Shown: positions 40,521-49,216 of the stretch, piece by piece
Layout: every line of letters starts with the position of its first letter
How positions within the stretch are numbered: position 1 is the stretch's first letter
NCBI RefSeq assembly: GCF_904067045.1
Contig: NZ_CAJFDC010000001.1
Span: forward strand, 372,001 to 436,000
Source of the DNA: Pseudomonas sp. FEN
GTDB taxonomy: Bacteria > Pseudomonadota > Gammaproteobacteria > Pseudomonadales > Pseudomonadaceae
Reading direction: 5' to 3'
Length of the DNA: 64,000 nt
The notes under the pieces: model-generated
Told to the model about the DNA's origin: nothing
The model's database searches: none
The model's input: the letters and a program-made list of their open reading frames with translations, nothing else
Made by a program: the position numbers and the translations under genes

Positions 40521-41447
40521 ATGCGATTTACTCTCCGTCAACTTCAGGTCTTCGTCGCCGTCGCCCAGCAGGAAAGCGTGTCCCGGGCTGCCGGGCTGCT
40601 GGCCTTGTCCCAATCCGCCGCGAGCACCTCGATCACCGAGCTGGAACGCCAATCGAGCTGTCAATTGTTCGACCGCGCCGGCAAGCGCCTGAGCCTCAAC
40701 GCCCTGGGCAAACAACTATTGCCCCAGGCCGTGGCGCTGCTGGACCAGGCCAAGGAAATCGAAGACCTGCTCAACGGCAAGTCCGGTTTCGGCTCGCTGG
40801 CCGTGGGCGCCACCCTGACCATCGGCAATTACCTGGCCACCCTGCTGATCGGCAGCTTCATGCAGGTGCACCCGGAAAGCCAGGTCAAGCTCCATGTGCA
40901 GAACACTGCCAATATTGTGCAGCAGGTTGCGCACTACGAAATTGATCTGGGTCTGATTGAAGGCGATTGCAGCCACCCGGATATCGAAGTACAAACCTGG
41001 GTGGAAGATGAACTGGTGGTGTTTTGCGCGCCTCAGCACCCTTTGGCCCGGCGTGGCCAGGCCAGCATGGAAGAATTGACCCATGAGGCCTGGATCCTGC
41101 GCGAACAGGGGTCCGGCACGCGTCTGACCTTCGACCAGGCCATGCGGCATCACCGCAGCGCGCTGAACATCCGCCTGGAGCTGGAGCACACCGAAGCGAT
41201 CAAGCGCGCGGTGGAGTCGGGCCTGGGGATCGGCTGCATTTCGCGCCTGGCCCTGCGCGATGCGTTCCGTCGGGGCAGCCTGGTGCCGGTGGAGACCCCG
41301 GACCTGGACCTGTCGCGACAGTTCTATTTCATCTGGCACAAACAGAAATACCAGACCTCGGCCATGCGTGAATTCCTCGAGCTGTGCCGCTCCTTCACCG
41401 CCGGGGTGCAGCGCAGCGACGAGATCGTCCTGCCGAATATTGCCTAG
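40521..41447 (+). CDS. finR: LysR-family regulator FinR
   Basis: 308-residue LysR regulator, divergent from fpr with a 122-bp shared promoter. In P. putida FinR activates fpr under oxidative stress and iron-sulphur demand. The N-terminal helix-turn-helix is seen in FTLRQLQVFVAVAQQESVSRAAGLLALSQSAASTSITELE. The effector domain includes LGIGCISRLAL near the C-terminus. The AT-rich intergenic stretch holds likely promoters for both genes. Confidence 0.92.
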   Translation: MRFTLRQLQVFVAVAQQESVSRAAGLLALSQSAASTSITELERQSSCQLFDRAGKRLSLNALGKQLLPQAVALLDQAKEIEDLLNGKSGFGSLAVGATLTIGNYLATLLIGSFMQVHPESQVKLHVQNTANIVQQVAHYEIDLGLIEGDCSHPDIEVQTWVEDELVVFCAPQHPLARRGQASMEELTHEAWILREQGSGTRLTFDQAMRHHRSALNIRLELEHTEAIKRAVESGLGIGCISRLALRDAFRRGSLVPVETPDLDLSRQFYFIWHKQKYQTSAMREFLELCRSFTAGVQRSDEIVLPNIA

Positions 41448-41459
41448 CCTGGCCTGCGC

Positions 41460-41825
41460 TTAAAGCAGAATTACCGCCCAGACCAGGGCAATCATGCTCA
41501 GGGCCACGAATTGCGCGGCACTGCCCATGTCCTTGGCATTCTTGGACAAGGGATGACGATCGAGGGAGATGCGGTCAATGGCCGCCTCGACCGCCGAATT
41601 GAGCAATTCGACGATCAGCGCCAGCAGGCACACGGCAATCAACAGCGCGCGCTCGACCCGACTGACCTGGAAAAGGAACGTCAGCGGAATCAACACCAGA
41701 TTGAGCCAGACCAACTGACGAAACGCCGCCTCGCCAGCAAAAGCCGCACGCAGGCCATCGAAAGAGTAACCCGCGGCATTGAGCATGCGTTTAAAACCGG
41801 TTTGACCTTTGAAAGGCGACGGCAT
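41460..41825 (-). CDS. dgkA: Diacylglycerol kinase
   Basis: Small integral-membrane kinase that phosphorylates diacylglycerol for phospholipid recycling. 121 residues from the ATG at 41825 (MPSPFKGQTGFKRMLNA). Three membrane helices and the catalytic segment VELLNSAVEAAIDRISLDRHPLSKNAKDMGSAAQF, with conserved Glu, Asn and Asp, are intact. The Shine-Dalgarno is weak. It is convergent with finR (12-bp gap) and upstream of the same-strand erdR in reading terms, as in P. putida. Confidence 0.95.
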   Translation of the reverse strand: MPSPFKGQTGFKRMLNAAGYSFDGLRAAFAGEAAFRQLVWLNLVLIPLTFLFQVSRVERALLIAVCLLALIVELLNSAVEAAIDRISLDRHPLSKNAKDMGSAAQFVALSMIALVWAVILL

Positions 41826-41898
41826 AGGTAGGCAACTGCGCAAAATGGACTAGGAAAGCTAACTCAACCAGTGTCAAACAAAGATGAACGAGCCAGGA

Positions 41899-42543
41899 TT
41901 ACTGGCTCGAAATTGACTCAAGTTGTTGCAGCAGCAACGCGGCCTGGGTTCGGGTACGCACTCCCAGCTTGCGGAAAATCGCCGTGACGTGGGCCTTGAT
42001 GGTCGCCTCGGAAACGCTCAGCTCGTAGGCGATCTGTTTATTCAGCAAACCTTCGCAGACCATGGTCAATACCCGGAACTGCTGGGGCGTCAAACTGGCG
42101 AGGCCGGCACTGGCGGCCTTGGCCTCGGCGGACACACTGACGGCTTCGAACGCCTGCGGCGGCCACCAGACGTCGCCATCGAGGACACTGCGCACCGCTT
42201 GCTGGATCACTTCCAGGGAACTGGACTTGGGGATGAAGCCACTGGCGCCAAACTCACGGGAGCGCACCATCACCGAGGCTTCTTCCTGAGCCGAAACCAT
42301 CACCACCGGAATCTGCGGGTATTGCCCGCGCAGCAGCACCAGGCCGGAAAAGCCATAGGCGCCCGGCATGTTCAGGTCCAGCAGGACCAGGTCCCAGTCG
42401 GCTTTCTCGGTGAGGCGGGTTTCCAGCTCGGCAATGCTGGCCACCTCCACCAATCGTACATTGGGCCCCAGGCCCAGGGTCAGCGCCTGATGTAAGGCAC
42501 TACGAAACAGAGGATGGTCGTCGGCAATCAGGATTTCGTACAT
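41899..42543 (-). CDS. erdR: LuxR-type two-component response regulator ErdR
   Basis: 214 residues from the ATG at 42543 (MYEILIADDHPLFRSAL); an ATG two codons earlier is possible. The receiver domain has the acidic pair in ADDH, phospho-Asp in LVLLDLNMPG and Lys in FIPKSSS. A LuxR helix-turn-helix follows (LTPQQFRVLTMVCEGLLNKQIAYELSVSEATIKAHVTAIFRKL). In Pseudomonas, ErdR acts with the MxtR/CrbS kinase to control ethanol, acetate and alkane metabolism (acsA). No kinase gene is adjacent. Confidence 0.9.
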   Translation of the reverse strand: MYEILIADDHPLFRSALHQALTLGLGPNVRLVEVASIAELETRLTEKADWDLVLLDLNMPGAYGFSGLVLLRGQYPQIPVVMVSAQEEASVMVRSREFGASGFIPKSSSLEVIQQAVRSVLDGDVWWPPQAFEAVSVSAEAKAASAGLASLTPQQFRVLTMVCEGLLNKQIAYELSVSEATIKAHVTAIFRKLGVRTRTQAALLLQQLESISSQ

Positions 42544-42602
42544 GGTCATTTTTCCAATGATCCTGTTTTATGCGTCAGGCTAGACGCTATGCGGCCACTA
42601 GA

Positions 42603-43313
42603 TTACAGGAAAGTCTTCAGATGCTCGTGGGCTTCATCTTCAGTGTTGATCGGTAACTGAAACTTGGCACCCAGGTAATGTGCGGTAAACACGTCCAGTA
42701 ACGCATCCAGTCCCTGGGCCGCACGGGTATCCCCGGCCAGTTCCAGGCACAACGCCGCGACTTCCGCGGTGCAAAAATGATCATCGCGCTTGGAGCGACG
42801 CAGCTTGTAGCGGGACAACTGTTCGGACTCCAGGCTCAACACCGGGAAACGTTCCAGGTAGGGGCTCTTGCGAAACATCTTGCGGGCCTCGGTCCAGGTG
42901 GCGTCCAGCAGGATAAACAGCGGGCGCTTGCCTGGCACGGGCGCTACCTGCGTCACCACCCGTTGTGGCGCCACGAACTCCCCCGGGAACACGACAAACG
43001 GCTGCCACTGCGGATCATCCAGCAGCGCCAGCAATTGCGGATCGACTTCGGTCCGCGACCAACCGAAGGCGCTGGTATCGGCGATCACATCGGCGATCAG
43101 CCAACCGGTATTGCTCGGTTTCATGGGCTCGACGTCGTGCATCAGCAAGCACATGGCTGAATGCGACGTCACCTTGGGGCGCCAGGCGCACAGGCAATAT
43201 TGTGGAATCACACGGCAACCCGGGCAACGCTCGGCTCGCGAGCCGCGAGCGACGAAGGGCGTTTTTGCACGGGCCAGACGCTGGGCACGCAAGCGGGATA
43301 CGGCGTGGCTCAT
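42603..43313 (-). CDS. tapT: DTW-domain tRNA-uridine aminocarboxypropyltransferase
   Basis: 236-residue DTW protein predicted to make acp3U in the tRNA variable loop from S-adenosylmethionine. The N-terminal zinc-like cysteines CPGCRVIPQYCLC are followed by LLMHDVEPMKPSNTGWLIAD and the core LLDATWTEARKMFRKSPYL, matching E. coli YfiP/TapT rather than the TuaA group. The region 43314-43541 before it holds no gene; it contains the promoter area of the next gene, with TATACT near 43470. Confidence 0.9.
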   Translation of the reverse strand: MSHAVSRLRAQRLARAKTPFVARGSRAERCPGCRVIPQYCLCAWRPKVTSHSAMCLLMHDVEPMKPSNTGWLIADVIADTSAFGWSRTEVDPQLLALLDDPQWQPFVVFPGEFVAPQRVVTQVAPVPGKRPLFILLDATWTEARKMFRKSPYLERFPVLSLESEQLSRYKLRRSKRDDHFCTAEVAALCLELAGDTRAAQGLDALLDVFTAHYLGAKFQLPINTEDEAHEHLKTFL

Positions 43314-43541
43314 CGCGAAAAACGCCGGCGGGAGGAAGGGCTGAACACGAACAGTACGACTCGCAAAGGCAGAAGTGCAGCGAGTCTACCAGAGAGCCCC
43401 GCGGCGTTTGAGCGTTCATCCGTCGACATTTCCGTCAGTCTCACCCTAGTAGGGCCTACAACCGCCCTCTATACTTCGCCACCACTGAACGCACGCCCCG
43501 GTAACGGGTCGAAGCACCAGTTACCGAATCAGGAGAGTTGC

Positions 43542-43970
43542 ATGCTGCGCCTTATCGTACCGTCCCTGGCCCTTTTGCTGGCCCTGCCCTTCAGTGCTCA
43601 GGCGGCATCGCTGAAGGATTTCGAACTGAACAAGATGCTCAAGGACGTGGCAGAACAGAGCAACGTGGGCCTGCCGCGTGAACTCGACGAAAACATCCTC
43701 GATGTCGGCTACACCGTTGAAGGCAACGAACTGATCGACCATCTGAGCGTTCAGGCCGATTATGCGCAAAACATGCGCGATAATGCCAAGGCGGCTTATC
43801 TGCAACTGGGCGCCAGTGTCTGCCGTAATGCCAACTACCGTAAGTTGATGGCCAAGGGTGCCGTCATGCGCTACGAGTTCACCGAGAACAAGACCAACCG
43901 CCCCGTGACCTCGGCCCGTTTCGTGGAAAGCGATTGCCCGCAAGAAACCTCGGCGAAGAAGAAAAAGTAA
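43542..43970 (+). CDS. Secreted/periplasmic hypothetical protein
   Basis: 142 residues. I chose the ATG at 43542 because AGGAG lies 8 nt before it and a clean signal peptide follows (MLRLIVPSLALLLALPFSAQA). The mature part (SLKDFELNKMLKDVAEQSN...) is helical and charged, with two Cys (in ASVCRNANY and ESDCPQE) that could pair, and ends in KKKK. The frame is open for 380 bp upstream without support. I do not recognise a domain; it resembles small Pseudomonas periplasmic proteins of unknown function. Confidence 0.75.
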   Translation: MLRLIVPSLALLLALPFSAQAASLKDFELNKMLKDVAEQSNVGLPRELDENILDVGYTVEGNELIDHLSVQADYAQNMRDNAKAAYLQLGASVCRNANYRKLMAKGAVMRYEFTENKTNRPVTSARFVESDCPQETSAKKKK

Positions 43971-43982
43971 CCCCGGTCGCCT

Positions 43983-44011
43983 GGCGCGCCGCCGCTCGTC
44001 ATCGGCGCGCC
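43983..44011. other. Strong GC hairpin after the periplasmic gene
   Basis: GGCGCGCCG/CGGCGCGCC arms, 9 bp each, with an 11-nt loop, 13 bp after the stop codon. No T-run follows; it may protect the mRNA 3' end or weakly terminate. Confidence 0.45.
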
Positions 44012-44210
44012 GCTCTGCCATCCGCTCCCGCGCGAGGCCTCCGACGAGCTGCTAAAGTCCTTTGCAAAGGGCCAATAAGCGGTTGCCAGCCATGACTTTA
44101 TAGGCCCATCATCAAATCGACATGGCACACATGCGACACATGCAGTGACGCGGCCTTGGCGAACTTTTCTTTCGGCCAAGCCAAGGGTTCCGTGCTGAAG
44201 GAGACGTTGA

Positions 44211-45326
44211 ATGCCTTACGAACCGAATGACACGCTGTCCCGTCATTTCCAGAGCAACGGTATCGACCTTACCCGGGTCGAAGAACAACTCAACCAGGTT
44301 GCTCCCAATAGTCCGAATCTCGAGCTGTACCGCGACATGATGCTGACCGTCCTGCGCATGGCCCAGGATGATCGCAACCGCTGGAATGCCAAGATCGTCC
44401 TGCAAACCCTGCGTGAACTGGAGAACGCCTTTCGCGTACTGGACCAGTTCAAGGGGCGTCGCAAGGTCACCGTGTTCGGTTCGGCGCGAACGCCCATCGA
44501 ACACCCGCTCTATGCCCAAGCCCGCGCACTGGGAACGGCACTGGCGCACTCCAACCTGATGGTCATTACCGGCGGCGGCGGTGGCATCATGGCAGCCGCC
44601 CATGAAGGTGCGGGCCTGGAGCACAGTCTCGGATTCAATATCACCCTGCCGTTCGAACAACGTGCGAACTCAACCGTAAGCGGCACGCACAACCTGCTGT
44701 CCTTCCATTTCTTTTTCACCCGCAAGCTGTTCTTCGTCAAGGAAGCCGATGCGCTGGTGCTCTGCCCTGGCGGCTTTGGCACCCTCGATGAAGCACTGGA
44801 AGTGCTGACCCTGATCCAGACCGGCAAAAGTCCGCTGGTTCCGGTGATTCTGCTGGATGCTCCGGGGGGGAGTTTCTGGCAGAGCGCGCTGGACTTTATT
44901 CGCAACCAACTGGAGGCCCATCACTATATTCTGCCCCACGACCTGAAGTTGATACGCCTGGTCTACAACGCCGATGAGGCTGTGGAGGAGATCAAGCGGT
45001 TCTACAGCAACTTCCACTCCAGCCGCTGGCTGAAAAAGCAGTTCGTGATCCGCATGAAGCACCCGCTCAACGAAGGCGCAATGGAGCAACTGCAAAAGGA
45101 CTTTGCCGATCTGTGCCTCAGCGGGTACTTCTACCAAGGCGCCTGCGGCGAGCAGGAACACGATGAACCGCAGCTCAGTCATCTGACGCGCTTGTCGTTC
45201 GCCTTCACGGCCCGGGACCAGGGGCGTCTGCGGGAGTTGGTGGACTTTATCAACAGGACGGAGAACTGGAGCAAGGCCAAGGAGCCGACACCGGAGCGCG
45301 TGCGCGAGCAGATCAAGGCAACGTAA
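44211..45326 (+). CDS. LOG family protein (long form, nucleotide-processing)
   Basis: 371-residue LOG/lysine-decarboxylase-like protein. The core motif PGGFGTLDEALEVLTLIQTGK is intact, with FGSARTP and VITGGGGGIMAAAHEGA for the phosphate site. Members cleave N-glycosidic bonds of nucleoside monophosphates; the long form is related in layout to PpnN-type AMP/pyrimidine nucleosidases, but with its own N- and C-terminal extensions. AAGGAGA lies 8 nt before the ATG. The stop codon directly abuts that of recX on the other strand, leaving no space for a terminator. Confidence 0.9.
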   Translation: MPYEPNDTLSRHFQSNGIDLTRVEEQLNQVAPNSPNLELYRDMMLTVLRMAQDDRNRWNAKIVLQTLRELENAFRVLDQFKGRRKVTVFGSARTPIEHPLYAQARALGTALAHSNLMVITGGGGGIMAAAHEGAGLEHSLGFNITLPFEQRANSTVSGTHNLLSFHFFFTRKLFFVKEADALVLCPGGFGTLDEALEVLTLIQTGKSPLVPVILLDAPGGSFWQSALDFIRNQLEAHHYILPHDLKLIRLVYNADEAVEEIKRFYSNFHSSRWLKKQFVIRMKHPLNEGAMEQLQKDFADLCLSGYFYQGACGEQEHDEPQLSHLTRLSFAFTARDQGRLRELVDFINRTENWSKAKEPTPERVREQIKAT

Positions 45327-45794
45327 TCAGTCATCCAGCCCACGGCCGCTGAACAGGCGGCCGATCATTTCCATGGAATAACCCCGATAACTCAGGAAGC
45401 GCCCCTGCTGGGCGCGCTCGCGGGCATCGCTGGGCAAATGCCCGGCGAATTTACGCCGCCAGGTGTCTTCCAGCTGGGCTTGCCAGTCGAAACCGCTTTC
45501 ACGCAAGGCCAACTCGATATCGGATCGTTGCAGACCGCGCTGACTCAGCTCCTCGCGAATACGCAAAGGGCCGTAGCCGGAACGGGCACGATAGGAAACA
45601 AAGCTCTCGAGGTAACGGGATTCGGACAACAGCCCCTCTTCCGTCAAACGGTCGAGTTCGGTGTCGATCATTTCAGGCGGGGCGCCGCGCTGACGCAGTT
45701 TACGCGTCAGCTCGACTCGACCGTGCTCGCGTCGCGCGAGCAGGTCCATGGCAGTGCGCCGTACGGCGACAGGTGTATCCAGTACGACGCTCAT
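45327..45794 (-). CDS. recX: RecA regulator RecX
   Basis: 155-residue protein that modulates RecA filaments. [46 protein letters not shown] is the RecX signature with its three-helix repeats, then [16 protein letters not shown]. It starts 8 bp after the recA stop, so it is co-transcribed with recA from the SOS promoter. Confidence 0.96.
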   Translation of the reverse strand: MSVVLDTPVAVRRTAMDLLARREHGRVELTRKLRQRGAPPEMIDTELDRLTEEGLLSESRYLESFVSYRARSGYGPLRIREELSQRGLQRSDIELALRESGFDWQAQLEDTWRRKFAGHLPSDARERAQQGRFLSYRGYSMEMIGRLFSGRGLDD

Positions 45795-45802
45795 CGCTTT
45801 AC

Positions 45803-46864
45803 TCAGAGGTCAGCGTCGGCCAGATCATCTTCGGTTTCGACGACAGCAGCGCCGGAGTTGGCCTTGGCGTCTACCCCTGGCGTCAGCAGCTTGTCACGCA
45901 GTTGCTTCTCGAGGGTCGCGGCGATTTCCGGGTTATCCGCCAGGAACTTGGCCGAGTTGGCCTTGCCCTGCCCGATCTTGCTGCCGTTGTAGCTGTACCA
46001 GGCACCGGACTTCTCGACGAAGCCATGCAACACGCCCAGGTCGATCATCTCACCATTGAGGTAGATGCCCTTGCCGTAAAGGATCTGGAACTCGGCCTGA
46101 CGGAACGGCGAAGCCACCTTGTTCTTCACGACCTTGACGCGGGTTTCGCTGCCGACCACTTCGTCGCCTTCCTTCACCGCGCCGGTACGGCGGATGTCCA
46201 GGCGCACCGAGGCGTAGAACTTCAGCGCGTTACCACCGGTGGTGGTTTCCGGGCTGCCGAACATCACGCCGATCTTCATGCGGATCTGGTTGATGAAGAT
46301 CACCAGGCAGTTGGCGTTCTTGATGTTACCGGTGATCTTGCGCAGGGCCTGGGACATCAGACGGGCTTGCAGGCCGACGTGCATGTCGCCCATTTCGCCT
46401 TCGATTTCCGCTTTCGGCACCAGGGCGGCCACGGAGTCGACGATGATCACGTCCACCGCGTTGGAGCGCACCAGCATGTCGGTGATTTCCAAGGCCTGCT
46501 CGCCGGTGTCCGGCTGGGATACCAGCAGGTCATCGACATTGACCCCCAGCTTGCCGGCGTATTCCGGGTCCAGGGCGTGTTCGGCGTCGACGAAGGCGCA
46601 GGTCGCACCGGCTTTTTGCGCCTGGGCGATGACGGAAAGCGTCAGGGTGGTCTTACCCGAGGATTCCGGACCATAGATCTCGACGATACGGCCTTTCGGC
46701 AGACCGCCGATGCCCAGCGCGATGTCCAGGCCCAGGGAACCGGTGGAGATCGAAGGGATCGCCTGACGGTCATGATCGCCCATTCGCATCACGGCACCCT
46801 TGCCGAATTGACGTTCGATCTGACCCAAGGCCGCAGCCAAGGCTTTCTTCTTGTTGTCGTCCAT
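45803..46864 (-). CDS. recA: Recombinase RecA
   Basis: DNA strand-exchange ATPase and SOS co-protease. 353 residues from the ATG at 46864 ([17 protein letters not shown]). Walker [10 protein letters not shown], Walker [16 protein letters not shown]2 loop region [29 protein letters not shown] are all standard. An acidic tail ends the chain. A LexA box lies 41 bp upstream. Activated RecA would also trigger cleavage of the tailocin repressor encoded 16 kb away (62259-62993). Confidence 0.99.
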   Translation of the reverse strand: MDDNKKKALAAALGQIERQFGKGAVMRMGDHDRQAIPSISTGSLGLDIALGIGGLPKGRIVEIYGPESSGKTTLTLSVIAQAQKAGATCAFVDAEHALDPEYAGKLGVNVDDLLVSQPDTGEQALEITDMLVRSNAVDVIIVDSVAALVPKAEIEGEMGDMHVGLQARLMSQALRKITGNIKNANCLVIFINQIRMKIGVMFGSPETTTGGNALKFYASVRLDIRRTGAVKEGDEVVGSETRVKVVKNKVASPFRQAEFQILYGKGIYLNGEMIDLGVLHGFVEKSGAWYSYNGSKIGQGKANSAKFLADNPEIAATLEKQLRDKLLTPGVDAKANSGAAVVETEDDLADADL

Positions 46865-46904
46865 TAAAGTCCTCACGTAATCAATAAGGCCTGACGGCCA
46901 ACAC

Positions 46905-46920
46905 CTGTATAAGTAGCCAG
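46905..46920. promoter_or_regulatory. LexA (SOS) box upstream of recA
   Basis: CTGTATAAGTAGCCAG fits CTG-N10-CAG and lies 41 bp before the recA start, overlapping its likely promoter. Confidence 0.82.
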
Positions 46921-46947
46921 TATTATTCCACAGCGTTGGCGGATCGC

Positions 46948-47448
46948 CTACCCCTGATTTGCGATTTCTGCATCCGCCCGTCGCAACAGGCCTTCCAGCG
47001 CGGCCTGCACCGTTTGTCGGCGCACCGCCTCGCGGTCGCCGGGGAAGTGCCGGCGTTCGGCGCTCACTTCGTCGCCGCAGGCCCAGGCCAGCCAGACGGT
47101 GCCCACCGGTTTCTCGGCGGAGCCGCCGTCCGGCCCGGCCACGCCGCTGACCGCCACGGCGAAATGCGCGCCGCTGTGGGCCTGGGCGCCACGGACCATG
47201 GCTTCGACCACTTCCCGGCTGACGGCGCCGACCTGCTCGAACAGGCTCTCTGGCACTTTCAGCTGGAGGCTCTTCTGCCGGTTGGAGTAGGTGACATAGC
47301 CGGCTTCGAACCAGGCCGAGCTGCCGGAAATCCGTGTGATCGCCTCGGCGATACCGCCGCCGGTACAGGACTCGGCGGTGGTGACATCGGCCTTGAGCGT
47401 CTGCAAGCGCTTGCCGAGTTCGGCGGCAAGCCGGGTGATTTCGTCCAT
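46948..47448 (-). CDS. pncC: Nicotinamide-nucleotide amidase (CinA C-terminal type)
   Basis: Deamidates nicotinamide mononucleotide in the pyridine-nucleotide cycle. 166 residues from the ATG at 47448 ([16 protein letters not shown]). [16 protein letters not shown] has the catalytic Ser, followed by [10 protein letters not shown] and [19 protein letters not shown]. It is the single-domain CinA form, often named cinA in Pseudomonas. It lies upstream of recA. The mutS-cinA interval is the known tailocin site in the P. fluorescens group, which fits the genes to its right. Confidence 0.95.
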   Translation of the reverse strand: MDEITRLAAELGKRLQTLKADVTTAESCTGGGIAEAITRISGSSAWFEAGYVTYSNRQKSLQLKVPESLFEQVGAVSREVVEAMVRGAQAHSGAHFAVAVSGVAGPDGGSAEKPVGTVWLAWACGDEVSAERRHFPGDREAVRRQTVQAALEGLLRRADAEIANQG

Positions 47449-47475
47449 GTTCCTCTCCGGGTGGGGCGGTTCTCC

Positions 47476-47581
47476 CCCTGTAGGAGCGAGCGTGCTCGCG
47501 ATGGTAGCCGGGACACCGCTGGGCATCAGATCCCCCGCGTTATCGTTGACGACCATCGCGAGCAAGCTCGCTCCTACAGGG
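47476..47581. repeat. REP pair between pncC and the tailocin
   Basis: Inverted arms CCTGTAGGAGCGAGCGTGCT... (47476-47506) and ACCATCGCGAGCAAGCTCGC... (47552-47581) with a 45-nt loop and one mismatch. It marks the left edge of the tailocin cluster. Confidence 0.92.
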
Positions 47582-47669
47582 GAGCGACGCGGGCCAATCT
47601 GTATGGGGTCAAAATGAACACCCTACACGAGCGCACTACGCTTTCAAGACACGACATTGCATCCGGATG

Positions 47670-48206
47670 TCAGCGCGACACCGCCCCGGCATACGCCTGA
47701 CAGGCCTTCAAGGCAATCAGGGCACGGTCGCCGTCGTCGGTGATGGCGATAATTCGTTGAGCATGCGCCGGGTCAAGTCGGGCTCTTGCGGTTGCATGAA
47801 CCACGCCGCCGGCGGTGGTGGCGGCTGGCACGTTACAGCCACTGGCGGGATCGTTGCCGTCGAGGAGGACTGACAGCCGCAGATCAGCAGTGGCAAGGCG
47901 GTCGCGCAGGCGAGCCTGATCCTGTTGCACATCGCTCAGCTCCTTGGAATGGGTTTGGTCGCTACCCTGGAGCCGTTGCTCCAGGGCCAGGCGTTTGTCC
48001 TGCTCGGCGCGCTGTTGCGCGGCCGCGGCGAGAGAGATCTGGTTGAGCGTGTCAGCCTGCAACCGGGCCTGATGCTCCAGTTGCAGGCCGTAACGCCAGT
48101 CTTGAATATGCCAGGCGCTGGCCGCCGCGCTACCGGCCAACAAGGCCAGCAGCGCGACGCCAACGCCCAGGCGCCAGGGCGCCGGAATCAGCTCGAGGAG
48201 GCGCAT
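47670..48206 (-). CDS. Rz-like i-spanin
   Basis: 178 residues from the ATG at 48206 (MRLLELIPAPWRLGV). It has one N-terminal membrane helix (VALLALLAGSAAASAW), then a long coiled-coil periplasmic segment rich in Gln/Ala/Glu, the Rz layout. With the embedded Rz1 it fuses the inner and outer membranes as the last step of lysis. It overlaps the endolysin gene by 19 bp. It is the last gene of the tailocin. Confidence 0.85.
   Translation of the reverse strand: MRLLELIPAPWRLGVGVALLALLAGSAAASAWHIQDWRYGLQLEHQARLQADTLNQISLAAAAQQRAEQDKRLALEQRLQGSDQTHSKELSDVQQDQARLRDRLATADLRLSVLLDGNDPASGCNVPAATTAGGVVHATARARLDPAHAQRIIAITDDGDRALIALKACQAYAGAVSR
47717..47932 (-). CDS. Rz1-like o-spanin embedded in Rz
   Basis: 71-residue lipoprotein wholly inside the Rz gene in another frame. 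It has a signal peptide with lipobox-like LICGC, then a Pro-rich stretch (CQPPPPPAAW), the hallmark of Rz1. The outer-membrane subunit pairs with the i-spanin. An embedded Rz1 is a known arrangement in phages and tailocins. Confidence 0.8.
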   Translation of the reverse strand: MCNRIRLACATALPLLICGCQSSSTATIPPVAVTCQPPPPPAAWFMQPQEPDLTRRMLNELSPSPTTATVP

Positions 48207-48817
48207 AGCACCGCCCTCGCCCGGGCCCAGAGTTGCAGTCGATCCTCGAGGCCGTTCAGGCCACCGTTGATCTTGCGGGTGATGCTGTTGAACTGATCGG
48301 CGTCGGCCAGGGCGTTCAACCCTTGTTGCTCCCAAAACCAGGCCGCCGATTCAGCGGCCCATTGCGGCTGTTCCAGCAGTTCCGGTTGCTGCAACAGACG
48401 TTCGTCGCCGAACAGCCCGAGGCTGCATTGGCGATAGTTGCTGCGACCGGTGATCTGGATCAGCCCGCGACCGCGATAGCTCCAGCCGTCGCCAGAGGAT
48501 GCATCGCCGTTATCCATGCGCGATGCATAGACGATGTTCGCAATCTGCTCCGGCTGCCGGGCGACCTGCGCGGCCAAGGCCGGAGTAAACCGGTTTGGCC
48601 AGGTGGCGACCAAGGCCTGCGCGTCATAGTTCAGGTTCTCGACCACCGACCGCAGTTGGCCTGACTCGTGACCAGCTTGCGCCAGGAACGCAGCAACGCG
48701 CTGCGTGGTTACGATCTGATAGGCGTTCATCGCTGTGTTGAGCACAGGAACAAAAACGCCGGCTTGGTCGCCGGCGTTCGGGAGGATCTGCAACAATTGC
48801 TGCGCAGTGATGGGCAT
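48188..48817 (-). CDS. GH19-type endolysin
   Basis: 209-residue peptidoglycan hydrolase of the chitinase-19/lysozyme family. AQAGHESGQLRSVVENLNY carries the catalytic Glu, and GWSYRGRGLIQITGRSNY is the second active-site segment; FNSITRKINGG follows. No signal peptide, so it needs the holin (60732-61079) for release. It lies 18 bp after the tail-fibre chaperone gene and overlaps Rz. Confidence 0.92.
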   Translation of the reverse strand: MPITAQQLLQILPNAGDQAGVFVPVLNTAMNAYQIVTTQRVAAFLAQAGHESGQLRSVVENLNYDAQALVATWPNRFTPALAAQVARQPEQIANIVYASRMDNGDASSGDGWSYRGRGLIQITGRSNYRQCSLGLFGDERLLQQPELLEQPQWAAESAAWFWEQQGLNALADADQFNSITRKINGGLNGLEDRLQLWARARAVLCASSS

Positions 48818-48835
48818 GGCGCTCTCCGTACAGGC

Positions 48836-49216
48836 TTATTGTGCTGGAGGGACTGGCCAGACAGGTGAGTCGACTGTGATATCAACCAAGGTCAGGGCAC
48901 GGTAGTAGGTCTGCCAGGCCTTAGCCGTCATTGTTTCGGCGTCCGTGGCGTCACCTAACTGCAGAGACACCGAAATTCGCGCCATGGACTGAGAGGCGGC
49001 GGCAAGCAGCGCGTCCTTTTGATCTTGCTTGGCCTTCAGGATGGCGGCTGGCTGGAGTTCGGGATGCAAGTACGCCTGATACCGAGGATCATCGTCTTGC
49101 ATTTCAATCAGACCCGGCCAGTAATCAGGGTCTTGCGGCACAAAAAACACAGCAATTATCCTTGGTGGTGTTTCATCTGCAAACTGAACAAAAATCGTGG
49201 TGGTTTCAGTAGTCAT
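48836..49216 (-). CDS. Tail-fibre assembly protein
   Basis: 126-residue chaperone-like protein following the fibre gene with a 4-bp overlap (ATGA). The first half contains DPDYWPGLIEMQDDDPRYQAYL and the second a helical KAKQDQKDALLAAASQSMARI, then WPVPPAQ at the end, matching the Tfa-type layout for fold assistance of the adjacent fibre. It is not closely similar to the extra Tfa-like protein at 61300-61695. Confidence 0.82.
   Translation of the reverse strand: MTTETTTIFVQFADETPPRIIAVFFVPQDPDYWPGLIEMQDDDPRYQAYLHPELQPAAILKAKQDQKDALLAAASQSMARISVSLQLGDATDAETMTAKAWQTYYRALTLVDITVDSPVWPVPPAQ

Noticed and set aside
46865..46947. Possible small gene between recA and pncC
   Set aside because: The space is 83 bp and is filled by the recA promoter and LexA box.
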